Shown: piece by piece, positions 53,905-62,986 of the stretch | Numbering within the stretch: the stretch's first letter is position 1 | Layout of the letters: each line of letters opens with the position of its first letter | Assembly (NCBI RefSeq): GCF_014107495.1 | Contig: NZ_CP041969.1 | Location: 5,505,501-5,569,500 of the forward strand | Origin: Cohnella cholangitidis | GTDB taxonomy: Bacteria; Bacillota; Bacilli; Paenibacillales; Paenibacillaceae | Direction: 5' to 3' | DNA length: 64,000 nucleotides | Notes under the pieces: generated by a model | What the model saw: the letters and a program-made list of their open reading frames with translations, nothing else | The model's database searches: none | Told to the model about the DNA's origin: nothing | Translations under genes and position numbers: made by a program

Positions 53905-54495
53905 TTGGCTCAGTTGTACTACAAATACGGCACAATGAATAGCGGCAAGTCATTCGAAATCATTAAGGTTGCCCATAATTACGAGGAGCAGGGCAAGCCC
54001 GTTCTCATTTTCTCTCCCTCCATCGATACTAGAGGCGGAGCGGACCAAGTCGGCTCGCGCGTCGGGTTGTCCCGTAAGGCAATCCCGGTCGATATGAACA
54101 CGAACATTTACGAGAGCGTTCAAATCCATCAAGCCGCGACGAAGAACAAGCGGATCTACTGCGTGCTCATCGACGAAGCGCAGTTTCTGTCCAAAACCCA
54201 AGTGCTCGAACTAGCCCAGATCGTCGACGATCTCGGAATTCCGGTCATGGCGTTCGGTTTGAAGAACGACTTCCAGAACAAGCTGTTCGAAGGAAGTTAC
54301 AATCTGCTCATTCAAGCGGATAAAATCGAAGAAATCAAAACGATCTGCTGGCATTGCGACCGCAAAGCCACGATGGTCATCCGTTACCGCGACGGCGTTC
54401 CGGTTAACGAAGGCGAACAGATCCAGATCGGCGGCAACGAGGATTACAAGCCGGTGTGCCGTCGTTGCTATAACGAAGCGTTCAAACAGAAGTGA
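53905..54495 (+). CDS. tdk: thymidine kinase
   Basis: About 196 aa, the type II family length. P-loop YGTMNSGKSFEIIKVA, catalytic Glu in CVLIDEAQFLSKTQV, lasso Zn site CWHC...CRRC (residues ~160 and ~190), and FGLKNDFQNKLFEG. Phosphorylates thymidine/deoxyuridine for salvage. Start TTG 53905 with GGAGG seven bases upstream; the longer frame from 53866 has no RBS and would add 13 residues. Confidence 0.92.
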   Translation: MAQLYYKYGTMNSGKSFEIIKVAHNYEEQGKPVLIFSPSIDTRGGADQVGSRVGLSRKAIPVDMNTNIYESVQIHQAATKNKRIYCVLIDEAQFLSKTQVLELAQIVDDLGIPVMAFGLKNDFQNKLFEGSYNLLIQADKIEEIKTICWHCDRKATMVIRYRDGVPVNEGEQIQIGGNEDYKPVCRRCYNEAFKQK

Positions 54496-54511
54496 GTCGT
54501 TATTGAGGGAG

Positions 54512-54538
54512 ACAGGGGCGGATTGCCCTGTTTTTTTG
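54512..54538 (+). terminator. Rho-independent terminator of tdk
   Basis: Arms ACAGGG and CCCTGT around a ~9-nt loop plus TTTTTTT. Confidence 0.8.
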
Positions 54539-54563
54539 TGCCCAGAGCGAGCTTGGGAGCATA

Positions 54564-54971
54564 ATCGCGGCACGGCGTGCCGTTATTCTGTGTTGAGGCG
54601 AGTGATTGCGGGAGATAGCGGCACGGCGTGCCGTTATTCTGTGCTGAGGCGAGCATTGCGGGAGATAGCGGCACGGCGTGCCGTTATTCTGTGCTGAGGC
54701 GAGCAATTGCGGGAGATAGCGGCACGGCGTGCCGTTATTCTGTGCTGAGGCGAGCAATTGCGGGAGATAGCGGCACGGCGTGCCGTTATTCTGTGTTGAG
54801 GCAGTGATTTCGCGAGATAGCGGCACGGCGTGCCGTTATTCTGTGTTGAGGCAGTGATTGCGCGAGATAGCGGCACGGCGTGCCGTTATTCTGTGTTGAG
54901 GCGAGTGATTGCGCGAGATAGCGGCACGGCGTGCCGTTATTCTGTGTTGAGGCGAGCAATTGCAGTAGCGT
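54564..54971. repeat. 50-51-bp tandem array D (eight units)
   Basis: The word GCGGCACGGCGTGCCG starts at 54567, 54618, 54668, 54719, 54770, 54820, 54870 and 54921 (spacings 51, 50, 51, 51, 50, 50, 51). Each unit carries a hairpin: arms ATAGCGGCAC and GTGCCGTTAT around GGC (one G-U pair in plus-strand RNA). The interval parts (CTGTGTTGAGGCGAG and variants) are less conserved. Lies between tdk and the lacI-type gene. The 54972-55160 stretch has no gene. Confidence 0.92.
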
Positions 54972-55161
54972 CAAGAAGTTTGTGTAGTAGGATTATCCAT
55001 AGGTAGCGTAGTTACTTATTCGGTAGGGGGTTAATCTAGCGGTGTACATCTTTGTCGTTTACGTGCGCCGCAAATGGGCGACATTCGCCTTGAAAAGCAA
55101 GAAAATCAATAGTACCCATCAATCTTCGACATTTTTCGCCTCTATTTTCCAATAAAAGCGA

Positions 55162-55191
55162 TTGCAAACAAAAATGGTAGTGTGATATAAC
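55162..55191 (+). promoter_or_regulatory. promoter of the lacI-type gene
   Basis: TTGCAA (55162-55167), 18-bp spacer, TATAAC (55186-55191). Confidence 0.6.
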
Positions 55192-55205
55192 GAGAATAAT
55201 AGAAC

Positions 55206-55221
55206 ATCTAAACGTTTAGAT
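55206..55221. promoter_or_regulatory. LacI-family operator (autoregulatory)
   Basis: Perfect 16-bp palindrome ATCTAAACGTTTAGAT with the CG centre typical of LacI operators, lying between the promoter and the regulator's start. The same core recurs at 56291. Confidence 0.88.
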
Positions 55222-55236
55222 AAACGAGGTGTCGGG

Positions 55237-56277
55237 TTGTCTGAGGTCGGCATAAAGGAAATCGCGGCAAGAGCGAACGTATCGACGGCTACCGTGTCGT
55301 ACGTGCTTAACGGGACGCGGAACGTAAAGCTGAACACCCGCGAACGAGTGTTGCGCGTAATCGAAGAATTGAACTACAGGCCCAATAACGCGGCGCAAAG
55401 CCTGAAACGGAAGCGCACCAACACGATAGGCGTCATCGCCGAAGACGTAACGGTATTCAACGTGCCGGAAATCATCGACGGCATCAACGATTGCGCGGAT
55501 AAGATGGACATGCATATTCTGCTGACGAACCTTAGGCTCGACAAACGGATCGGCCGCAATTTCGATCAGACGGATCGTTATCGCCATTTTGCGGACAATG
55601 CCGTATCGGAACTTCTTAGCAAACAAGTCGAGGGAATCGTTTATATCGGCGTTCATCCCCGCGATCTTACGGGGTTAATCGATACTTTGGGCAAACCGAT
55701 CGTCTATGCCTATTGCTACACCCAAAGCGAAATATCCATCCAATACCATGATGAGCAGGCATCTTATGAGGCTATGGCCTACCTCGTGAAAAAGGGCCAT
55801 AAGCGCATCGGGATCATTAGCGGAACGATGGACTCGATTCCTTCCCGGCTTCGGTTTAACGGTTACTATAAAGCGGTAACCGAATTCGAGTTGCCGTTCG
55901 ACCCGCAACTGATCAAGATGGGCAACTGGGAGGCGGAATCCGGGTATTGGCTGACGAAAGAACTGATGGAGCTTGACGAACGCCCGACCGCTATTCTGGC
56001 GATGAACGATGTCATGGCCGTCGGGGTCATGCGCGCAGCGTCCGAGATGAACGTGCAAATTCCAAGAGATTTGTCCGTTATGGGATTCGATAATCGGGAG
56101 TTCAGCGACTATTTAATCCCCCGGATCACTACGATGGATTTGCCGCTTCACGAAATCGGGTATCAAGCCATGGATTCGCTTGCTCTCATGATCAAGGGAG
56201 AACAAGCCGTGCGCAAACCGATGCCCGAATGTAAGCTTATCGAGAGAGATTCCGTCGCATCCCCCCGGTTGCGATAG
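55237..56277 (+). CDS. LacI-family transcriptional regulator
   Basis: 346 aa. N-terminal helix-turn-helix (IKEIAARANVSTATVSYVLN) and hinge (YRPNNAAQSLKRKRTNTIGV), then a periplasmic-binding-like effector domain: GMHI-like turns, GTMDSIPSRLRFNGYYKAV, TAILAMNDVMAVGVMRAASE, VMGFDNREFSDYLIPRITTM. Effector unknown, probably a sugar released from the polysaccharide attacked by the next gene's product. Start TTG 55237, five bases after GAGGTG. Matching operators at its own promoter and before the DUF5695 gene indicate a two-gene regulon here. Confidence 0.92.
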   Translation: MSEVGIKEIAARANVSTATVSYVLNGTRNVKLNTRERVLRVIEELNYRPNNAAQSLKRKRTNTIGVIAEDVTVFNVPEIIDGINDCADKMDMHILLTNLRLDKRIGRNFDQTDRYRHFADNAVSELLSKQVEGIVYIGVHPRDLTGLIDTLGKPIVYAYCYTQSEISIQYHDEQASYEAMAYLVKKGHKRIGIISGTMDSIPSRLRFNGYYKAVTEFELPFDPQLIKMGNWEAESGYWLTKELMELDERPTAILAMNDVMAVGVMRAASEMNVQIPRDLSVMGFDNREFSDYLIPRITTMDLPLHEIGYQAMDSLALMIKGEQAVRKPMPECKLIERDSVASPRLR

Positions 56278-56290
56278 GTTTTTCCGCAAG

Positions 56291-56312
56291 AAAATCTAAA
56301 CGTTTAGATTTT
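56291..56312. promoter_or_regulatory. second LacI-family operator, upstream of the DUF5695 gene
   Basis: A perfect 22-bp palindrome: arms AAAATCTAAAC and GTTTAGATTTT, containing the same core as the site at 55206. It is 212 bp before the start of the large secreted protein gene, implying repression by the adjacent LacI-type protein. No clear promoter is visible between 56313 and 56523. Confidence 0.85.
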
Positions 56313-56523
56313 GAGCCTACTATCGTCCCTTATTCGTTGCCATTTAATCACACCCTTGTCCCTGAAGCAGACACTAGCATTCGCTTCTTTTTGATAGGGG
56401 TTTTTCTATTTTACCGAGAGGGGGTGATTGCGATTCGTTGAACGGCGATTTAGAGAGCAGCTTTGGCATCATGAAGGAGAAGAACCGACTGATAGCAAAC
56501 CAATGATGAAGGAGGAATTGTTG

Positions 56524-59500
56524 ATGCTTACGCCAGAGGCCCCTAGAACTAATCGTCTTTTTATTTTCGTAGCGTCGCTTTTTGTAACCGCTTTATTTGC
56601 ATTCTTATGGCCAAAGATGGCTGCCGCGTACACGCTCTCCGACAGTAATTTCAACGTTCAGACCGGAACGCACGGGGAGATCACTTCATTGCAATTGGTT
56701 GGAGATTCGTTCCCGACGAATTACGTGATGAACGGCACGAACGCCCCGAATCAGAATACCGCGGATCATCAATGGCTTGGCGAATTGATGTTCAAATACA
56801 AGCTCGGAAGCGGAGCTTGGACGAATGCTTGGACAAGCAAGTCCGCCGATGGCAGAACCCAGAGCCAGAGCGGGAATACGGTGACGGTTACGTATCAGAA
56901 CGCTTCCAATGCGGAGGGGATCAAAAACTTCAGAGTCGTGAACACGTACTCGCTCGTGAACGATTACTTGCTCTGGTCGATCAATATCACGAATACAAGT
57001 ACCCAATCGATCGAGTTCGGAGACGTCGGGCTTCCGCTTCCGTTCAATGAATTCTGGACGGGCGGGAACAATGAGGAAATCTATGAGACAAGAGTTCTAA
57101 CCCATTCGTACGTAGGAAACAACAGTTCCTACATTACCGTCGGAAGACCGAGCGGAATCGGCTCCTCCCTGCTGATGATTCCTGACGCTACTACGGGAGC
57201 GGGCTTCGAGTATCAAGACCGCTGGCGGATCGAAGAGCATCCCGGCAGCAAGTGGGCCATGGATCAAGGCGGATGGATCGAAGGGCTTAACGTTTTTTAT
57301 ATTCATTCGAACGTTATCAAGAGCACGAACCGGGGATACCTCCCGAATACGAGCTTGATTCTGGCTCCTAACCAAAGCAAGACGTATGCGTTCAAGTTCT
57401 TCAGGGTGGCTAACGAGAATGCCGTGAAGGACAAGCTCTATAGCGAAGGACTAGTCGATGTCACCGTCGTTCCGGGGATGATCTTCTCGACGAACATGAA
57501 AGCGAAGGTAGACCTGAGAACGACTAAACCGATTACCTCCGTAACCGCGCAGTATCCGGCGGAGACGACGATCAATTTCCTCAATTCCGCAGCCGGGGGC
57601 CACAATATCTACGAGCTCACGCTTGGCCATCTGGGTCCCAATAACATCACGGTTAACTATGGCAACGGAGAGAAAACGGTATTGCAATTTTACGCGATCG
57701 AACCGATCGACGCGGCGTTGCAGCGGCATTCGACCTTCATGGTTAACAGCACGCAATGGAACGCGCCCGGACAGCTTAAGGATAAGGTGTTCGACGACTG
57801 GATGATGGATACGAAAGCGAAGAGGAATGTCTTCAACGGCTACTGGGGATGGGGCGACGATTGGGGATATACCCACGGCCAATTCCTGGCGGAGAAGAAC
57901 GTGCAGACGCCGGTCGCTTCGGAAATCACGGCAGTCGACCAATATTTGGAGACGGCCATCTGGAACTCGCTCATGGCAACGAATCATTCGGATTATCTCA
58001 TCTACGATTTCCTCATGCCTGCCCCCAACACGACTCCAACCTATCGCGGTTACGCCTATCCGCACATCTACAACACGTACTTCAGCATGTATAAGATCGC
58101 GAAGCTGTACCCGGATACGACCACTTACATTCATCCGAGGAACACTTATTTGCTCAGGGCTTACAACATTTTCAAAGCGTTGTACGACGGTCCCGTCGCC
58201 TATAACTGGAATACGGGGCTGATGGGCGAGCTGACGACGCCGGAAATCATCAAAGCGTTGCAAGACGAAGGCTATACAGCCCAAGCGAACGACGTCATCG
58301 CGAAGATGGCGACGAAGTACAACAACTTCAAGAATACGACTTATCCGTACGGCTCCGAGTACAACTATGACAACACCGGCGAAGAAGCGGTATATACGCT
58401 GGCTAAGATGAACAACAATACGACGATGAAAAGCAAGATCAACGCCAAAACCCGCGCAGCGCGCGGACATATGCCGATCTGGTATTACTATGCGGATCCG
58501 GTGACCATTACGGGCGAGAACTGGTGGAACTTCCAATACACCGTCTCCTTGGCGGGCTACGCGATGGACGATTGGATTCGCAACCATTCGTCGACGCCGG
58601 AGGTCGAGCAGCGGATGTCCTACGCAGCTAAGATCGCCAACGTAGGCGCGATCAACTCCGGACAGATCAGCTCCGATCCGGCGAATATCGGGGCGGTGGC
58701 ATGGACCTATCAAGCGGAAAAAGGCAACTACGGCGCATTGGGGCACGGGGGAGGGCCGTTGCAGAACGGTTGGAGAGGAATGTCGGGAGAGGCGGATTTG
58801 GGCTTGTTCGGAGCGATTAAGATTCTAAGCTCCGACGTTGCCGTAGACCCGATATTCGGCTTATATTGCTACGGTTGCGACGTCACTTCCAGCGGAGGTA
58901 ACTACACGGTTATTCCGAAGGACGGCGTATTCCAGCGCCTCAACTTGATCACCGAGAAGTTCGGGATGGAACTGGAACGCGACAAGTATACGGCGGCAAC
59001 GGTCGCGATCGCCAAGAACAGCGTCAACTTCACGTTGAAAAATTCTACTCTTGGAGCGGCTCATGCGACGAAGGTAACGTTCACCGGACTTGCTCCGGGC
59101 TCCTACAACATTTTAGTGAACAACGCCGCAGCGGGAACGGTCAACGTTACCAGCGGCAATAAAGCGACGATAAGCCTCAACGTGGGAACGGCTGCCACGT
59201 ACGACGTGAAGCTTCAGCAGGGAACTCCTCCCGCGAATACGGCTCCCGTCGTGAACGCTGGCACGAACGCGACATTCACGTTGCCCGCAAGCGTCGTTTT
59301 GGCCGGAACGGTAACGGATGACGGATTGCCTAGCGGAACGGTAACGACAACATGGAGTCTCCAAAGCGGCCCAGGCACGGCTACTTTCGCTAACGCCGGC
59401 GCTGCGAATACGACCGCGACCGTATCGGTTGCCGGAACGTACGTATTCAAGCTGACCGCGAGCGATGGCAGCTTGTCTTCTACCGCAACGGTAACCCATA

Positions 59501-60588
59501 CGGTAAATCCGGCGTTACCGGTACCGGAAGTCATCGCGAACTATTTGTTTAACGAAACGTCCGGGGCTGCCGCGAACGACTCCTCCGGCAATGGCAAACA
59601 CGCCGCGCTGACCGGCGGGACTTCTTGGTCCGCCGGTCATGCCGGGAATGCTCTTACCCTGAACGGTTCTAACGCATATGCGACCCTGCCAACCGGAATC
59701 GTAAGCAATCTAAACGATTTTACGATCTCGACTTGGGTAAAGGTGAATAGTTTAAGCGACTGGGCGCGCATCTTCGACTTCGGCACGGGCACTAACAATT
59801 ACATGTTCCTCGCGCCGCGCGCGGGCGGCGCAGGACTTCGGTTCGCGATTACGACGGGCGGCAACGGCTCCGAGCAAGCGTTGAACGCGCCTGTATTGCC
59901 GACCGGCGTATGGAAACACGTCGCCGTCACGTTATCCGGTTCAACCGGTAGATTGTACGTCGACGGGGTTCAGGTGGCGAGCAATACGAGCATGACGCTC
60001 AAGCCATCCAGCTTAGGCAATACGAATTTGAACTATATCGGCAAGTCTCAGTTTAGCGATCCTTACTTCAACGGATCGATTGACGATTTCCAAATTTACA
60101 GCAGGGCGTTAAGCGCCGGAGAGATCAGCACTCTATTCAACGGAAGCCCGACCTCTTCGAATATTGCCCCGCTAGGCACGGCGTCCACTTCGTTCGTTTC
60201 GAGCTGGGAAAGCTTGACCGGCTTGAACGACGGGTACGCGCCGACCAGCTCGAACGACCGCGGACATCCGGTCTACGGCAACTGGGACAACCCGAATACG
60301 ACGCAATGGGTTCAGTACGATTTCGCTCAGAACTACACGATATCCGGCGTCGAAGTGTATTGGTTCGACGACGATGACGGCATCGACCTTCCGGCATCGT
60401 ATACGATCCAATATTGGAACGGAACGGCTTGGGTTAACGTAGCCGCGCCATCAGGACTCGGGCTGCTTGCCAATCAATACAACGTGACGACGTTCACGCC
60501 CGTATCGACGAATAAGATTAGGTTAAACGTGACCGCCAAGGCTACGACCTCGACGGGAATCGAGTCGTGGAAAGTCATAGGCAATTAG
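56524..60588 (+). CDS. giant secreted DUF5695-type protein with Ig/PKD-like, LamG and discoidin (F5/8C) domains
   Basis: About 1354 aa. Signal peptide (LFIFVASLFVTALFAFLWPKMAAA); residues ~35-890 a single large catalytic-looking region with beta-sandwich then (alpha/alpha)-helical-type character (FNGYWGWGDDWGYTHGQFLA, YRGYAYPHIYNTYFSMYKIA, NYDNTGEEAVYTLAKMNNN, ARGHMPIWYYYADPVTITGE), which I match to DUF5695; a PKD/Ig-like domain (~905-1000); LamG/concanavalin-like (~1010-1200; NYLFNETSGAAANDSSGNGK); discoidin-like CBM (~1205-1350; NPNTTQWVQYDFAQNYTISG). Likely a secreted polysaccharide hydrolase or lyase. Start ATG 56524 after GGAGG (8 nt). No SLH, so probably released. Controlled by the upstream LacI protein. 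Confidence 0.85.
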   Translation: MLTPEAPRTNRLFIFVASLFVTALFAFLWPKMAAAYTLSDSNFNVQTGTHGEITSLQLVGDSFPTNYVMNGTNAPNQNTADHQWLGELMFKYKLGSGAWTNAWTSKSADGRTQSQSGNTVTVTYQNASNAEGIKNFRVVNTYSLVNDYLLWSINITNTSTQSIEFGDVGLPLPFNEFWTGGNNEEIYETRVLTHSYVGNNSSYITVGRPSGIGSSLLMIPDATTGAGFEYQDRWRIEEHPGSKWAMDQGGWIEGLNVFYIHSNVIKSTNRGYLPNTSLILAPNQSKTYAFKFFRVANENAVKDKLYSEGLVDVTVVPGMIFSTNMKAKVDLRTTKPITSVTAQYPAETTINFLNSAAGGHNIYELTLGHLGPNNITVNYGNGEKTVLQFYAIEPIDAALQRHSTFMVNSTQWNAPGQLKDKVFDDWMMDTKAKRNVFNGYWGWGDDWGYTHGQFLAEKNVQTPVASEITAVDQYLETAIWNSLMATNHSDYLIYDFLMPAPNTTPTYRGYAYPHIYNTYFSMYKIAKLYPDTTTYIHPRNTYLLRAYNIFKALYDGPVAYNWNTGLMGELTTPEIIKALQDEGYTAQANDVIAKMATKYNNFKNTTYPYGSEYNYDNTGEEAVYTLAKMNNNTTMKSKINAKTRAARGHMPIWYYYADPVTITGENWWNFQYTVSLAGYAMDDWIRNHSSTPEVEQRMSYAAKIANVGAINSGQISSDPANIGAVAWTYQAEKGNYGALGHGGGPLQNGWRGMSGEADLGLFGAIKILSSDVAVDPIFGLYCYGCDVTSSGGNYTVIPKDGVFQRLNLITEKFGMELERDKYTAATVAIAKNSVNFTLKNSTLGAAHATKVTFTGLAPGSYNILVNNAAAGTVNVTSGNKATISLNVGTAATYDVKLQQGTPPANTAPVVNAGTNATFTLPASVVLAGTVTDDGLPSGTVTTTWSLQSGPGTATFANAGAANTTATVSVAGTYVFKLTASDGSLSSTATVTHTVNPALPVPEVIANYLFNETSGAAANDSSGNGKHAALTGGTSWSAGHAGNALTLNGSNAYATLPTGIVSNLNDFTISTWVKVNSLSDWARIFDFGTGTNNYMFLAPRAGGAGLRFAITTGGNGSEQALNAPVLPTGVWKHVAVTLSGSTGRLYVDGVQVASNTSMTLKPSSLGNTNLNYIGKSQFSDPYFNGSIDDFQIYSRALSAGEISTLFNGSPTSSNIAPLGTASTSFVSSWESLTGLNDGYAPTSSNDRGHPVYGNWDNPNTTQWVQYDFAQNYTISGVEVYWFDDDDGIDLPASYTIQYWNGTAWVNVAAPSGLGLLANQYNVTTFTPVSTNKIRLNVTAKATTSTGIESWKVIGN

Positions 60589-60610
60589 TTAAGTTCTAGT
60601 ATGGAATCTA

Positions 60611-60650
60611 GCCACCCCAACGGTATGGGATGCCGTTGAGGTGGTTTTTA
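60611..60650 (+). terminator. Rho-independent terminator of the DUF5695 gene
   Basis: Arms CCACCCCAACGG and CCGTTGAGGTGG (one mismatch) around an 8-nt loop, then TTTTTA. Confidence 0.9.
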
Positions 60651-60751
60651 TCCGTTGCGGACGTTGTCGATTCCGATGTAACCCTTTACAATGGAAAATG
60701 GAAAACCTAACTTTCAATCGATTCTTATAGCTGAGCGAGGAGATGCGAGAG

Positions 60752-61558
60752 ATGGCTGACAAAGATAGAGAATGGATCCGCTTATGGCAGGACGGCGCAC
60801 CTGGAGCGCAAGGGAACGGGGACGAGGATATTCCCGCGATTAAGGCATATCCGGTAAACGAAGCCGGTAGAGGTGCCGTCATCGTATGCCCCGGCGGCGG
60901 CTATGGCATGCGTGCCGATCACGAAGGCGAACCGATCGCTTTATGGCTGAACAGCATCGGCATCCCCGCATTCGTATTACGGTATCGAGTAGCGCCGTAT
61001 CAATATCCTTGCGCGTTGAAGGACGTACAACGTGCCGTTCGATATGTTAGGCATCATGCGGACAAATGGGGGATTAACGCAAGCAAGATCGGGGTGCTCG
61101 GCTTCTCCGCGGGAGGCCATTTGACGGCTTCGATCGGTACCCAATACGATTCCGGCGATCCGTCCGCCGAAGATCCGATCGATCGGCAATCTTGCCGGCC
61201 TGACGCCATCGTCCCGTGTTATCCGGTGATTACGCTGACGCAACCGTACACCCACGCGGGTTCATTATTGAATCTATTGGGAGAAAACCCGGAACCCGCG
61301 ATGGTAGAGTCTCTTAGCTGCGAGAACCGCGTGACTTCGGACACGCCTCCAACGTTCCTATGGCATACGGCGGACGACGGTGCGGTTCCCGTAGAGAACG
61401 CGCTGCTCTTCGCAACTTCCTTGAGCAAAAATAAAGTTCCTTTCGAACTGCATGTCTATGAGAAAGGGCGGCATGGCCTTGGATTGGCTGAGGATGACGC
61501 CCATGTCGCGTCGTGGAGTACGTTATGCGGAACATGGTTGAAGCGACAGCAATTTTAG
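60752..61558 (+). CDS. alpha/beta hydrolase, acetyl-esterase (BD-FAE-like) type
   Basis: About 268 aa. Oxyanion block VIVCPGGGYGMRADHEGEPI (HGG-like, here PGGGY), nucleophile elbow GFSAGGHL, and catalytic Asp/His in LWHTADDGAVPVENAL and EKGRHGLGLAEDD. Resembles cytoplasmic carbohydrate-ester or xylan-type deacetylating esterases. No signal peptide. Start at ATG 60752, nine bases after GGAG; ATG 60743 is adjacent to the RBS. Follows the DUF5695 terminator, so it probably has its own promoter, but the context is again polysaccharide use. Confidence 0.85.
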   Translation: MADKDREWIRLWQDGAPGAQGNGDEDIPAIKAYPVNEAGRGAVIVCPGGGYGMRADHEGEPIALWLNSIGIPAFVLRYRVAPYQYPCALKDVQRAVRYVRHHADKWGINASKIGVLGFSAGGHLTASIGTQYDSGDPSAEDPIDRQSCRPDAIVPCYPVITLTQPYTHAGSLLNLLGENPEPAMVESLSCENRVTSDTPPTFLWHTADDGAVPVENALLFATSLSKNKVPFELHVYEKGRHGLGLAEDDAHVASWSTLCGTWLKRQQF

Positions 61559-61573
61559 GATAGGAGCTATCAT

Positions 61574-62986
61574 ATGCTTGTCGTCTGGATCGCATTATGG
61601 TCTGTAGCGCTTATTTTGTGTTTGGCCGATCCGCGCTCTTCCGTTAATCGCACACTAAGCGCGGTTGCCTTGTTCGGAGGAGCCGGGGCGCTGGCCGCGA
61701 CGCTGGATAACGTGTTTATTCCTTATCTCCAAGTGAATCATCCCCACCAACGGGTGGAGGATATTTTGTATACCCTTCAAGCAGGTTCATCCTTAGCTTG
61801 TAATTACGGCCTTCCTTATTCTTTTCTCTTATTCGCGATGGCCTACAACCCTAGCAATATGACGAGCAAAACGCAGCGGATCATTCAACTGGCGTTGCTC
61901 ATCCCTATCGTGTTGTGCGTTTTATTTACGCCTCCTTACAATGAATATCGACCGATCAGCCACTCTATCGTCGTTTGGTGGGCCGTTCCATATATTGTGG
62001 CCGGAACGTACTTCGTATTGTCCAGAAAATCGAGGCATTTCTCGTTATCCCATTCCCACTGGATCATTTGCTTGGCGGTGTTGCCGCCGGTATTGTTCGC
62101 TATGGCGATGAATTATATTTTGCCGAGCTTCGGTAAACTGAACATGTGGAAATACAACGTATGGGCCGTACTGATCGCGGTAGCCGTCTTCCTCATCGGA
62201 TTGTTCACTTACGGATTTCTCGGCTTAAGAATCTTCATTGATCGTCGCAGGCTCGATTCCACGTTGCGGGCCGTCACGTCCGGTACCGCCATTCTCCATC
62301 ATGCGATCAAGAACGACGTCGGCAAAATGCGGCTGTTTACCGAGAAAATGAAAGCATACGCCGAGTCGACGAACCAGCCGGAGCTGCTGGAAGACATTCG
62401 CGTCGTTCAGAGCGCGTCGCACCATATCCAGGACATGATTTCAAGGGTTCACCGACGTACGGAAGATCTTGAAATTCAGCCTAGAGAGGTGGAACTCGGC
62501 TCGCTCCTGCGGGAAACGGTGAAGGGGCACGAACCGTCCATGGGGAAAATAAAGCTTCATTTTACGGTCGCTGGCGGCTGGCGATGCAGGCTGGATCCGG
62601 CGCAAGTAGGGGAAGCGTTGAATAACGTCATTTCCAACGCCATCGAAGCGATGGGCGGGGAAGGAAATCTGTTCGTTTCGTTGCGGGAAGGAAAAAAAGA
62701 ACTAACCGTGGAAGTTCGCGATACGGGAGCGGGGATGGATAAAGCGCAATCGTCAAGAGCGTTCGAGCCCTTCTATACGACCAAGTCCGGTAAAGAAGCC
62801 AACTTCGGACTCGGCCTGCCCTATGCTTATTATGTGATGCGCAAGCATGGAGGGTCGTTGCATATTCGAAGCAAGCCGGGAATCGGTACGCGGGTTTATT
62901 TCATATTTTCTAAGAAAAGCGTGGGAGCGGTAAAGGTTCCGAAGTTGGAAAACGCGTTGGTAGAAGGAGGCGCCGGTCATGGCTAA
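61574..62986 (+). CDS. sensor histidine kinase with seven-helix N-terminal domain
   Basis: 470 aa. About seven membrane helices (e.g. LVVWIALWSVALILCLAD, IVLCVLFTPPYNEY, WIICLAVLPPVLFAMAMNYI, VWAVLIAVAVFLIGLFTYGF) then a cytoplasmic core: phosphoacceptor SGTAILHHAIKNDVGKMRLF (His ~237), HATPase NNVISNAIEAMGGEG, EVRDTGAGMDKAQSSRAFEP, FGLGLPYAYYVMRKHGGSL. No HAMP or extracellular sensor, so the signal is likely membrane- or lipid-borne. Overlaps the response regulator by 8 bp; RBS TAGGAGC six bases before ATG. Confidence 0.88.
   Translation: MLVVWIALWSVALILCLADPRSSVNRTLSAVALFGGAGALAATLDNVFIPYLQVNHPHQRVEDILYTLQAGSSLACNYGLPYSFLLFAMAYNPSNMTSKTQRIIQLALLIPIVLCVLFTPPYNEYRPISHSIVVWWAVPYIVAGTYFVLSRKSRHFSLSHSHWIICLAVLPPVLFAMAMNYILPSFGKLNMWKYNVWAVLIAVAVFLIGLFTYGFLGLRIFIDRRRLDSTLRAVTSGTAILHHAIKNDVGKMRLFTEKMKAYAESTNQPELLEDIRVVQSASHHIQDMISRVHRRTEDLEIQPREVELGSLLRETVKGHEPSMGKIKLHFTVAGGWRCRLDPAQVGEALNNVISNAIEAMGGEGNLFVSLREGKKELTVEVRDTGAGMDKAQSSRAFEPFYTTKSGKEANFGLGLPYAYYVMRKHGGSLHIRSKPGIGTRVYFIFSKKSVGAVKVPKLENALVEGGAGHG

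Noticed and set aside
54564..54971. CRISPR array
   Set aside because: Period is right for a small CRISPR, but the 'spacers' are nearly identical to each other and no cas genes are near.
54468..54974. minus-strand ORFs with 17-residue repeats (QNNGTPCRYL)
   Set aside because: These only reflect the 51-bp period being divisible by three; stops and frame shifts appear with each 50-bp unit and there is no RBS.
57451..58746. 431-aa minus-strand ORF inside the DUF5695 gene
   Set aside because: Arg/Val-rich low-complexity reading, typical of a GC-rich antisense frame; the plus frame is a continuous recognisable protein.
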